Assembly (NCBI GenBank): GCA_001916715.1
Contig: MNSZ01000053.1
Location: 6,443 to 64,287, forward strand
Source: Firmicutes bacterium CAG:24053_14
GTDB taxonomy: Bacteria > Bacillota > Clostridia > Oscillospirales > Oscillospiraceae
Direction of reading: 5' to 3'
DNA length: 57,845 nucleotides
In this document: positions 24,029 to 32,599 of the stretch, one piece after another
Position numbering within the stretch: position 1 is the first letter of the stretch
How the letters are laid out: every line of letters starts with the position of its first letter
Notes under the pieces: model-generated
Told to the model about the DNA's origin: nothing
Seen by the model: only the letters and a program-made list of their open reading frames with translations
Database searches by the model: none
Position numbers and translations under genes: made by a program

Positions 24029-25170
24029 TCAAAGCAGTATCCATTCTCGGCTCGACAGGCTCGATAGGCCGCCAGAGCATCGCTGCCGCAAAGCATTTGG
24101 GTGTACCCGTCGTCGCATTGACGGCAAATAAAAAAACAGACCTTGTCGAACAGCAGGCAAGAGAATTAAAGCCCAAGTTTGTTGCGATATTTGACGAAAA
24201 CGCGGCAAAAGACCTGAAAACCCGGCTTGCCGATACCGATATTCGCGTCGGCAGCGGGATGGAGGGACTCATTGAAGCAGCAACGCTGAATGCTGCCGAC
24301 TGTGTTGTGACTGCTGTGTCCGGCTCGGTTGGACTCAAGCCCACGCTTGCAGCCATAAGTGAAAAAAAGCGCATAGCTTTGGCAAATAAAGAGACCCTCG
24401 TTTGCGCCGGCGAGATCGTCATGCCGGCAGCAAAAGCTGCAGGAGCCGAGATCGTTCCCGTAGACTCGGAACATTCTGCGATCTTCCAGTGTCTAATGGG
24501 AAGAGCGCCCGGAGAACTGAAAAAGATACTGCTCACCGGCAGCGGCGGCCCGTTCAGAGGCAAAAGCCGCGCGGAGCTTGAGAATGTAACGCCCGAGCAG
24601 GCGGTAAAGCATCCTAACTGGAGTATGGGCGCAAAGATATCCGTCGATTCGGCAACGATGATGAATAAGGGACTTGAATTTATTGAGGCAATGCACCTTT
24701 TCGGCGTAACGCCCGATGATATTCAGGTAGTTGTGCATCCGCAGAGCATCGTTCACTCCATGGTCGAGCTTGTTGACGGAACCGTTATCGCGCAGCTCGG
24801 CGTTCCTGATATGGGGCTTCCCATTCAGCTTGCGATGACTTATCCCGAGCGTAAGGCGTCGCCCTTTGAGCATCTTGACTTCTATGCAATGAAGGACATG
24901 ACCTTTGAAGCGCCCGACTATGAAAAAACTCCGTGCCTTAAGCTTGCAATGGACTGCGCGCGCATCGGCGGCACGGCTCCGTGCATCATGAGCGCGGCAA
25001 ACGAAGTTGCCGTTGCAATGTTTCTCAATCATCGCCTCGGCTATAATCGGATATATGACTGTGCTTTGCAGGCGGTAGAAAGCATAGAAATAGTTAATAA
25101 GCCCGACCTTGAGGCTGTACTGGCTGCCGATGAGCAGGCCAGAGTATTTGTCAGGGAGCATTTTTCTTAA
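24025..25170 (+). CDS. dxr: 1-deoxy-D-xylulose-5-phosphate reductoisomerase
   Basis: A 381-residue NADPH-dependent enzyme converting DXP to MEP, the second step of the non-mevalonate isoprenoid pathway. It shows the NADPH motif GSTGSIG (9-15), the ANKETLV motif, the metal-binding VDSEHSA and the flexible-loop region HPNWSMG. It starts with GTG inside the end of uppS, with GGAGG 9 bases upstream, and its stop overlaps the rseP start (TAATG). Confidence 0.96.
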   Translation: MIKAVSILGSTGSIGRQSIAAAKHLGVPVVALTANKKTDLVEQQARELKPKFVAIFDENAAKDLKTRLADTDIRVGSGMEGLIEAATLNAADCVVTAVSGSVGLKPTLAAISEKKRIALANKETLVCAGEIVMPAAKAAGAEIVPVDSEHSAIFQCLMGRAPGELKKILLTGSGGPFRGKSRAELENVTPEQAVKHPNWSMGAKISVDSATMMNKGLEFIEAMHLFGVTPDDIQVVVHPQSIVHSMVELVDGTVIAQLGVPDMGLPIQLAMTYPERKASPFEHLDFYAMKDMTFEAPDYEKTPCLKLAMDCARIGGTAPCIMSAANEVAVAMFLNHRLGYNRIYDCALQAVESIEIVNKPDLEAVLAADEQARVFVREHFS

Positions 25171-26213
25171 TGTATATCGTAATCGCAATACTTATGTTCG
25201 GCGTGCTTATCGCCATCCATGAGTTCGGCCACTTTGCAACCGCAAAGGCCTGCCGTGTGCGCGTGGATGAATTTTCGATAGGCATGGGCCCGGCGATCTT
25301 CAAAAAGCAGAAGGGCGAAACGCAATATTCGCTTCGCATCCTGCCCATCGGCGGCTATTGCGCAATGGGTGAGGATGAGGAGTCGGATGATCCGCGCGCT
25401 TTTCCGAATCAGAACTTCTGGAAGCGGCTTGCCATTTTGTGCGCAGGCTCGTTCATGAACTTTCTGCTCGGCATTGTCCTTATTGTTATTATGTACGGCG
25501 GAGCGGAAGCCTTCCGCGCCCCGATAATCGACGATTTTCTGGACGGATGCGCGTATAACAGCGCCGATGCGTTTCAGGCCGGCGATGAGTTTTACAGCAT
25601 TGACGGCAACAGAATATATCTCATAAGCGACGTGTCCATGTTCCTTGAGCGCGGAAACGGAGTTTACGATATCGTCATGCTGCGCGATGGGCAGAAGGTC
25701 GAGTTTAACGATATGAAGCTTGTTCCGACCATCGAGAGCGAGCAGGGACTTAAATACGGCTTCGTGTGGGGCATTGAAAGGGCGACCTTCGGCGTCAAAT
25801 GCGAATACGTCTGGAACACGGCAAAGGAGTTTTCACGCCTTGTTTGGCTCGGCCTCGGCGACCTTATCCACGGGGCGGTCGGCGTTGACGAAATGGCAGG
25901 CCCCGTCGGAATAGTCGATATGATGAACGAGGTCGGTTCCTCGGCGGCGAGCACTGCCGACGCAGTTTACAGCATGCTGTATTTCTCGGCGTTTATCGCC
26001 ATTAACCTTGCTATAATGAACATGCTCCCGATCCCGGCGCTTGACGGCGGCAGAGTGTTTTTTATGATAGTAACAGTCATTTTTGAGGCCATAACAAAAA
26101 GAAAACCCGATCCCAAGTACGAGGGATATATCCATGCAGGCGGCATGGTGCTCCTGCTGCTTCTGATGGGATTTATAATGTATAACGACATAGCACGACT
26201 CATAACGGGGTGA
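25170..26213 (+). CDS. rseP: Site-2 protease RseP (M50 family)
   Basis: A 347-residue intramembrane zinc metalloprotease that cleaves membrane-bound anti-sigma factors and similar substrates. The catalytic motif HEFGH is at 17-21 in the first transmembrane segment. A shortened central region stands where a PDZ domain is expected (about 110-165). The second catalytic motif NMLPIPALDGG is near residue 289. It sits between dxr and ispG, as in many Firmicutes. Confidence 0.94.
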   Translation: MYIVIAILMFGVLIAIHEFGHFATAKACRVRVDEFSIGMGPAIFKKQKGETQYSLRILPIGGYCAMGEDEESDDPRAFPNQNFWKRLAILCAGSFMNFLLGIVLIVIMYGGAEAFRAPIIDDFLDGCAYNSADAFQAGDEFYSIDGNRIYLISDVSMFLERGNGVYDIVMLRDGQKVEFNDMKLVPTIESEQGLKYGFVWGIERATFGVKCEYVWNTAKEFSRLVWLGLGDLIHGAVGVDEMAGPVGIVDMMNEVGSSAASTADAVYSMLYFSAFIAINLAIMNMLPIPALDGGRVFFMIVTVIFEAITKRKPDPKYEGYIHAGGMVLLLLLMGFIMYNDIARLITG

Positions 26214-26217
26214 GTAA

Positions 26218-27270
26218 ATGTTTGAAAGAAAGCTTACAAAGAAAATAACCGTCGGCGGAGTGGAGATAGGCGCGCTGTCGCCCGTCTCGGTCCAGTCGAT
26301 GTGCAATACAAAAACGCACGATGTTGAGGCAACGGTCGAGCAGATAAAGCGCCTGCGCGCCGCCGGATGCGATATCGTGCGCCTTGCCATACCCGATATG
26401 GCGGCGGCTGAGGCAATTTCCGAGATAAAAGAGAAGACCGATATGCCGCTTGTTGCGGATATCCACTTCGACTATCGTCTCGCGCTTGCGGTTGCCGAGC
26501 GCGGAATAGATAAGATACGCATAAATCCAGGCAACATAGGCAGTGAGGAGAATGTCCGCAAGGTCGCCGAAGCCTGCCGCAAGCGCAATATACCTATCCG
26601 CATCGGAGTGAACGGCGGAAGCCTTGAAAAACCGCTGCTTGAAAAATACGGGCATCCGTGCCCCGAGGCAATGCTTGAAAGCGCAAAGCGCCATATCAAG
26701 CTTTTGAATAAATGCGATTTTGACGATATCTGCATTTCCATGAAATCTTCATCCGTTCCGCTGACCATTGCGGCCTACAGGCTTGCCTCCGGCGAGCTTT
26801 CGTATCCGCTGCATGTCGGCGTAACGGAGACCGGCACGGCATGGAACGGAACTATCCAGTCCGCAGTCGGCATAGGTACGCTTCTGAGCGAGGGCATCGG
26901 CGACACCGTGCGTGTTTCGCTTACGGCAGACCCCGTCGATGAGGTCAAAACGGCCATAGCCATTCTTAAATCCGTCGGACTCAGGCAGGGCATACGCCTT
27001 GTATCGTGCCCGACCTGCGGAAGAACGAATATCGACCTCATATCCCTTGCAAACGAGGTAGAAAAACGCATATCCGGCATCGACAGGAACATAACCGTTG
27101 CCGTTATGGGCTGCGTTGTCAACGGCCCGGGCGAGGCTCGGGAAGCCGACTACGGCATAGCCGGCGGCAAGGACTGCGGACTGCTGTTTAAGCATGGCGA
27201 GGTTTTGGGAACTTACCCCTACGACCGCCTGTGCGACGCACTTATTGACCTTATCGAAAAGGACGTTTAA
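26218..27270 (+). CDS. ispG: 4-hydroxy-3-methylbut-2-en-1-yl diphosphate synthase
   Basis: A 350-residue [4Fe-4S] enzyme of the MEP isoprenoid pathway (MEcPP to HMBPP). Cluster cysteines are in the SCPTCGRT motif and MGCVVNGPGEA. The N-terminal barrel region shows VQSMCNTKTHD and RINPGNIG. It is the short bacterial form without the plant-type insert. It begins 4 bases after rseP. Confidence 0.96.
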   Translation: MFERKLTKKITVGGVEIGALSPVSVQSMCNTKTHDVEATVEQIKRLRAAGCDIVRLAIPDMAAAEAISEIKEKTDMPLVADIHFDYRLALAVAERGIDKIRINPGNIGSEENVRKVAEACRKRNIPIRIGVNGGSLEKPLLEKYGHPCPEAMLESAKRHIKLLNKCDFDDICISMKSSSVPLTIAAYRLASGELSYPLHVGVTETGTAWNGTIQSAVGIGTLLSEGIGDTVRVSLTADPVDEVKTAIAILKSVGLRQGIRLVSCPTCGRTNIDLISLANEVEKRISGIDRNITVAVMGCVVNGPGEAREADYGIAGGKDCGLLFKHGEVLGTYPYDRLCDALIDLIEKDV

Positions 27271-27271
27271 A

Positions 27272-30200
27272 TTGAGCGAACATACATCATTTCTTGAAAT
27301 ATTCCCGGGCACCGCGAGCCATGCATCAAGCTGCGGAGGCCTTGAAAAAGCATACGTTACCGATGTCGAGATAAGCCTTGAGGCCGGAACGATGAGTATA
27401 CGCGCGCATTTTGCGCGCACTCCGGCGCCTGCGGAGCTGGACTCCATATGTACAGCTCTTCGTGCAGATTACGGACTGAGAGTAAGCATTATTGCCGATG
27501 GTCCCGAGGTTCAGAAGGCAGCGGCGGCTTCCGCATCTGTCTCGTCCGCGCCGTCGGGCGGCAGCGGCAAGGTGCTCATGGGGCACAGCATCAAAAAATC
27601 TCCGACGCCGATGGGCGAGCTTAATCAGGACTCAGGCCGTGTCGCTATCGAGGGCGATGTTTTTGAGGTCACCAGCCGCAAGCTCAAAAAGCGCGACGGA
27701 GCCATGCTGAGCTTTGATATTACCGACCTCACAGGCTCGATAAGGGTTATAAAATTTCTTCGCGCCGAGGACGATCAGTCTATCATCAATAAGATAAACG
27801 TCGGCGACCATCTCATAATAAACGGCTTTGTTACCTACAGCCGCTATGACGAGGATATAGTCCTTGAGCCGAAAGACATAGTTGTCGGAAAGAAATACAT
27901 ACGCCCGGATAACGCCGAGGAAAAGCGCGTTGAGCTGCATACGCATACCCGTTTCTCCGCGCTCGATGCTCTGACCGACCCAGCCGCTATAGTTAAGCGC
28001 GCGGCATATTGGGGACACCCGGCCATAGCCGTCACAGACCACGGCGTTTTGCAGGCATTCCCCGATATGTGGAAGGCCGGCAAAAAGCACGGAGTTAAGA
28101 TCATCTACGGCTGCGAGTGCTATTTTGTCAACGACATGGACGGAAGCCTTGCCGTTCACGGCAGCAGCGACAGAGATATGAACGACGAAATGGTGGCCTT
28201 CGATATTGAGACCACCGGCCTCAACGCAGGCTCTGACCGCATGACCGAGATAGGCGCGGTTATTTATGCAGGTAACGAGATAAAAGAAACGTTTAACACC
28301 TTCGTTGACCCCGGCATGCACATCCCGGCCGAGATCACGCAGCTTACCGGCATAACCGACCGCGACGTTAAGGGCGCGCCGAGCGAGGCCGAGGCTATGA
28401 AAAGCTTCCTCGAATTTGTCGGCGATCGCCCCATAGTTGCGCATAATGCCGATTTCGATACCGGCTTTATGTCGGCTGCGGCGGCTCGAAGCGGAATTGA
28501 GTTTGAGCCTGTTTATCTTGATACTCTCGTTCTGGCTCGCGCGCTTTTGCCCGATCTTAAGCGGCATAAGCTTGATATAGTATCAAACCGGCTGAGTCTG
28601 CCGGAGTTTAACCACCATCGTGCGTCGGATGACGCGCTTGTAGTTGCGCGCATAATGGGAAGATTCCTGCCGATGCTCGCGCAGCAGGGAGCAAAGACCG
28701 TAAACAATATTCAGGAGGTCTATGCGCGCATCAAGCCTGCCGACCACACAAAGTCGCGGCATATGATACTGCTGGTAAAAAACAAGGTCGGCCTTAAAAA
28801 CCTGTACGAGCTTGTTTCGCAGTCGTATCTCAAGTACTTTTACAAAACCCCGACCATGCCGAAAAGCCTGCTGATAAAGCACCGGGAGGGGCTGCTGATT
28901 GGCTCCGCCTGCGGTATGGGCGAGCTTTACGGCGCTGTGATGCACGGCGCGAGCGACTCCGAGCTCAAGCGCATAGCGTCGTTTTACGATTATCTTGAAA
29001 TTCAGCCGCTCGGCAATAACGGATTCCTTGTTGACAACGGCGTTGTCAGCGACATAAGCGTTTTGCAGGACTATAACCGCCGCATACTCGATATCGGCCG
29101 TCAGCTCAATAAGCCTGTCATCGCCGCAAGCGACGTGCATTTTCTCGATGCCGAGGACGAGCAGTACCGCAAGATACTTCAGGCGGCAAAGAAATTCTCC
29201 GATGCCGACCGCGGCTGCCCGATCTTCTTCCGCACGACCGATGAGATGCTCAAGGAGTTTGACTATCTCGGCGACGAGGTCGCGCACGAGGTCGTTGTCA
29301 AAAATCCGCGTGCCATTGCCGATATGGTCGATGATATCGAGCTTCTGCCCAAGGATCTGTTCCCACCGAAGATAGAAAACTCTGCGCGTGACCTGCGCGA
29401 TCTTGTCTACGGCAAAATGACCGATATTTACGGTGAAAATCCGCCGGAGATCGTAAAATCGCGCGTCGATACCGAGCTTACTACGATACTTGACCATAAC
29501 TATGACGTTATCTACATGTCCGCCCAGAAGCTTGTTCAGAACTCGCTTGAGCATGGCTACCTCGTCGGCTCGCGTGGCTCCGTCGGCTCGTCTATCGTGG
29601 CATACATGTCCGGCATCACCGAGGTCAACTCGCTTCCGCCGCACTATGTCTGCCCCAAATGCAAGCATTCCGAGTTCATAACCGACGGCTCCTACGGCTG
29701 CGGCGCGGACATGCCTCCGAAAAACTGCCCCGAGTGCGGAACGCTTATGCGGCAGGACGGTTTTGATATCCCGTTCGAGACCTTCCTCGGTTTCCCGGGA
29801 AATGAGAAAACGCCCGATATCGACCTTAACTTCTCCGGCGAATATCAGGCGCAGGCACATAAATACACCGAAGAGCTTTTCGGCTCGGATCACGTTTTCC
29901 GCGCCGGAACGATAGGCACTCTTGCCGAGAAAACGGCCTACGGCTATGTTAAAAAATATCTCGAGGAGCGTGGGATCAAGGTCACAAAGGTCGAGGAAAA
30001 CCGCCTTGCAAAGGGGCTTGTCGGTGTTAAGCGCACTACCGGCCAGCACCCCGGCGGCCTTGTTGTCATACCGCAGGATATGGACGTTACCGATTTCTGC
30101 CCGGTGCAGCATCCGGCGGACGATCCCAAGAGTGGGATAATAACGACGCACTTTGAATATCACTGCATGGAGTCAAACCTCCTGAAGCTCGACGAGCTTG

Positions 30201-31273
30201 GCCACGATGACCCGACCATGATCCGCATGCTTGAGGATGCAACGGGCGTAAACGCGCGTGAAATATTGCTCTCAGACCCCGACACGATGAAGATATTCAC
30301 AACGCCCACCGTGCTCGGCCTTCCTGATGACGACGATATAATCGGCAAAACCGGCAGCATCGGCATACCGGAGTTCGGAACGGGCTTTACGCGCCAGATG
30401 CTCGTAGATACGCAGCCTACGCAGTTTGACACGCTCGTGCGCCTGTCGGGCTTTTCACACGGCACCGACGTTTGGGCCGGCAATATCCGAGACCTTATCG
30501 TTAACGGCATTGCAACAGTTAACGAGACCGTCGGCTGTCGAGACGATATCATGCTCTACCTTATCCAAAAGGGCATGGAGCCGTCGCTTGCGTTTAAAAC
30601 AATGGAGGCCGTGCGTAAGGGCAAGGTCAAAAAAAGCGGAGAGTTCCCGGGCGACGCCGAGGCGCAGATGCGCGCGCTTGACGTGCCGGAGTGGTATATC
30701 GAGTCGTGCCGCAAGATCGCGTATCTTTTCCCGAAAGCGCATGCCGTCGCATATGTCATGATGGCGTTCAGAATTGCATGGTTCAAGGTTCATGAGCCTT
30801 TGGCATTTTACAGCGCGTATTTTTACCGCCGCAGTCAGAAAAACAGCTTCGATGCCGAAATGATGACTGCCGGGCTTGACGAAGTGCGCCGCAAGATATA
30901 TGATTTGCGTCAGAAAGAAGATGCGACCGCCAACGAAGACAGCATTCTGACAACGCTTGAATCGGTTTACGAGTTTTACATGCGCGGCTTTGAATTTGCG
31001 CCGATCGACCTTTATGAGTCGAGTGCGACAAAGTTCAAAATAACCGAGGACGGCAAGCTGCGTCCGCCGTTTGTCGCGATCGCAGGACTCGGCGAAACAG
31101 CAGCCGAGGATCTTGAAAACTGCGCCAAGCCCGGACATACTTATATATCGATCGAGGAGGTCAGCGCTGCCTGCCCCAAGGTAAGTACGACCCACCTTGA
31201 AATATTGCGCCGCATGGGTGCGTTCGGAGAAATGCCGGAGAGTTCGCAGATAAACCTCTTTGAGGGCTTCTGA
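27272..31273 (+). CDS. polC: DNA polymerase III PolC-type alpha subunit
   Basis: A 1333-residue replicative polymerase with built-in proofreading. Order: a short N-terminal domain (about 1-80), an OB fold (about 123-215), a PHP domain beginning at HTHTRFSALDAL, an inserted DEDD exonuclease (DIETTGL, HNADFDTGF, HHRASDDAL), a zinc-finger region with Cys pairs, then the palm with PDIDLNFSGEY. The start is TTG at 27272, one base after the ispG stop, with AAAGGA about 8 bases upstream; the frame is open further upstream but inside ispG. It is about 100 residues shorter than B. subtilis PolC, mostly between the N-terminal domain and the OB fold. Confidence 0.94.
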   Translation: MSEHTSFLEIFPGTASHASSCGGLEKAYVTDVEISLEAGTMSIRAHFARTPAPAELDSICTALRADYGLRVSIIADGPEVQKAAAASASVSSAPSGGSGKVLMGHSIKKSPTPMGELNQDSGRVAIEGDVFEVTSRKLKKRDGAMLSFDITDLTGSIRVIKFLRAEDDQSIINKINVGDHLIINGFVTYSRYDEDIVLEPKDIVVGKKYIRPDNAEEKRVELHTHTRFSALDALTDPAAIVKRAAYWGHPAIAVTDHGVLQAFPDMWKAGKKHGVKIIYGCECYFVNDMDGSLAVHGSSDRDMNDEMVAFDIETTGLNAGSDRMTEIGAVIYAGNEIKETFNTFVDPGMHIPAEITQLTGITDRDVKGAPSEAEAMKSFLEFVGDRPIVAHNADFDTGFMSAAAARSGIEFEPVYLDTLVLARALLPDLKRHKLDIVSNRLSLPEFNHHRASDDALVVARIMGRFLPMLAQQGAKTVNNIQEVYARIKPADHTKSRHMILLVKNKVGLKNLYELVSQSYLKYFYKTPTMPKSLLIKHREGLLIGSACGMGELYGAVMHGASDSELKRIASFYDYLEIQPLGNNGFLVDNGVVSDISVLQDYNRRILDIGRQLNKPVIAASDVHFLDAEDEQYRKILQAAKKFSDADRGCPIFFRTTDEMLKEFDYLGDEVAHEVVVKNPRAIADMVDDIELLPKDLFPPKIENSARDLRDLVYGKMTDIYGENPPEIVKSRVDTELTTILDHNYDVIYMSAQKLVQNSLEHGYLVGSRGSVGSSIVAYMSGITEVNSLPPHYVCPKCKHSEFITDGSYGCGADMPPKNCPECGTLMRQDGFDIPFETFLGFPGNEKTPDIDLNFSGEYQAQAHKYTEELFGSDHVFRAGTIGTLAEKTAYGYVKKYLEERGIKVTKVEENRLAKGLVGVKRTTGQHPGGLVVIPQDMDVTDFCPVQHPADDPKSGIITTHFEYHCMESNLLKLDELGHDDPTMIRMLEDATGVNAREILLSDPDTMKIFTTPTVLGLPDDDDIIGKTGSIGIPEFGTGFTRQMLVDTQPTQFDTLVRLSGFSHGTDVWAGNIRDLIVNGIATVNETVGCRDDIMLYLIQKGMEPSLAFKTMEAVRKGKVKKSGEFPGDAEAQMRALDVPEWYIESCRKIAYLFPKAHAVAYVMMAFRIAWFKVHEPLAFYSAYFYRRSQKNSFDAEMMTAGLDEVRRKIYDLRQKEDATANEDSILTTLESVYEFYMRGFEFAPIDLYESSATKFKITEDGKLRPPFVAIAGLGETAAEDLENCAKPGHTYISIEEVSAACPKVSTTHLEILRRMGAFGEMPESSQINLFEGF

Positions 31274-31299
31274 TGATTCAAACCGAGACCGCAACAGAT

Positions 31300-31316
31300 A
31301 GAAGGTGTTTCAAATA
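31300..31316 (+). promoter_or_regulatory. Ribosome binding site followed by ATA, copy 1
   Basis: AGAAGG (31300-31305), 8 bases, then ATA AAA ATA TTC AGC. No ATG is present, and the only GTG overlaps the AGAAGG itself. The same layout occurs in copy 2. Confidence 0.45.
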
Positions 31317-32524
31317 AAAATATTCAGCTCAAGATCTACGAAAGGGCATTTGAACAAAGGCTCCGAAAAGAAAAACGCAGATACCGAGCCTAAGCAGAAA
31401 AAACCTCGTGATAAGAAGAAACTTCTTAAAGTAATAGTCGTGATACTTCTTGTACTGACCGCAATTTACAACTTCGTTGTCTACACAAGCATTCCTGCAA
31501 TCAAAAACCTTCGTGATGCTTACAGTGGCTTGCTCAGTGGGTGTTCCCGGAGAGCATAATCGATGAGGTCATGGATAAGGTCAGAGCTGAGCGCGCGGCT
31601 CAGGTAGGTATTGAAAGCAAGTGGGACGAGAATAAGGAAGAAAAAAGCAAAGAGACCATATACGATATGTTTGATGAGCTCGATGAGGCTTCGTTTGAGG
31701 CATACCTCAAGGAAAACACTGCCGTCAACAGGCGTAACTGGCGGGATATCCGCATAAATGAAGCCGGCCTTGACGATGAGGGAACGAGCATAATGACAAA
31801 GCAGGGAGATCAGGTGCTTGCTGTTGATGCAAAAAATGAGCTTCTGCTTGTCCGTGTGAAGGGCACAGGATATCAGGGCGTACTGGCAATACTCAAAGAT
31901 CCTTCCGCTCTGCGCTGCTGCCCGGCGGAAAACATCGGACTTTACGGCGAATTTCTGGGCGACCTTGTGCCGAGGTGCAACGGCGTGCTCGGCGTAAATG
32001 CCAGCGGCTTTTCCGACTATAAAGGAGGCGGCAACGGCGGCAAGGTCAAGGGCTACACTATGTGCAGCGGCGAGGAGTTTGGCAAGCATTTTGACAACAG
32101 CCGCAAACGTCTCGAGCTAAGGAACGATGATAAGATCTACATAGTGGATGCGAGTACCGAAACCAATCCCGAAACGCGTGATGCGGTCGAGTTCAGACCG
32201 GCGCTTATAATTGACGGCAACAGCCTTATCGGCGCGCAGTCGGCGTTTCGCTCTATCCAGCCTCGAACGGTTGTCGGCCAGTCAAAAGACGGCGACATTC
32301 TTCTGCTCGTTATTGAGGGCAGACTCGTAGGACGCTCCTTGGGCATAGGACTGCCGGACTGCACCGCGATCATGAACAGATACGATGCATATCAGGCGAT
32401 GAACATGGATGGCGGCACAAGCTCTGTGATGTGGTATGACGGAGAGTATATAACAAAGTGCTCAAATCCCGTTATTCAGAGCCGCTATCTTCCCAATGCA
32501 TGGGTATACGGTAATGCAGCATAG
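31305..32524 (+). pseudogene. Phosphodiester glycosidase family protein, copy 1, frameshifted
   Basis: A paralog of the gene at 32600-33994. The first frame gives a basic N-terminus and one transmembrane segment, then shifts after IKNLRDAY at about 31523. The second frame resumes at TGG (31526) and continues as a full NAGPA-type domain to 32524. Compared with copy 2, 31 bases are missing between TAC and TGG, which causes the shift. The catalytic domain keeps VNASGF and NMDGGTSSVMW. Family members cleave GlcNAc-1-phosphodiesters or related links, some exposed on the outside of the membrane. The GTG at 31305 lies inside the ribosome binding site; an ATA at 31314 is a better-placed start candidate. 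Confidence 0.8.
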
Positions 32525-32599
32525 CAGGGAACATTTTTATAGATAAACCGTCTTACTGTCGTAAGTCAAGGCGAAAAGGGCAAAAAGCGCCGAAAAGGT

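Noticed and set aside
27194..27271. Earlier polC start inside ispG
   Set aside because: The extra residues are read from ispG coding sequence in another frame; TTG at 27272 has a well-spaced ribosome binding site.
28583..30163. Long open frame on the minus strand inside polC
   Set aside because: It lies fully antisense to a convincing PolC coding region, has no domain and no ribosome binding site, and mirrors the codon bias of polC.
31541..32524. C-terminal part of the first phosphodiester glycosidase as a separate gene
   Set aside because: The GTG at 31541 has no ribosome binding site, and the product would lack the membrane anchor present in copy 2.
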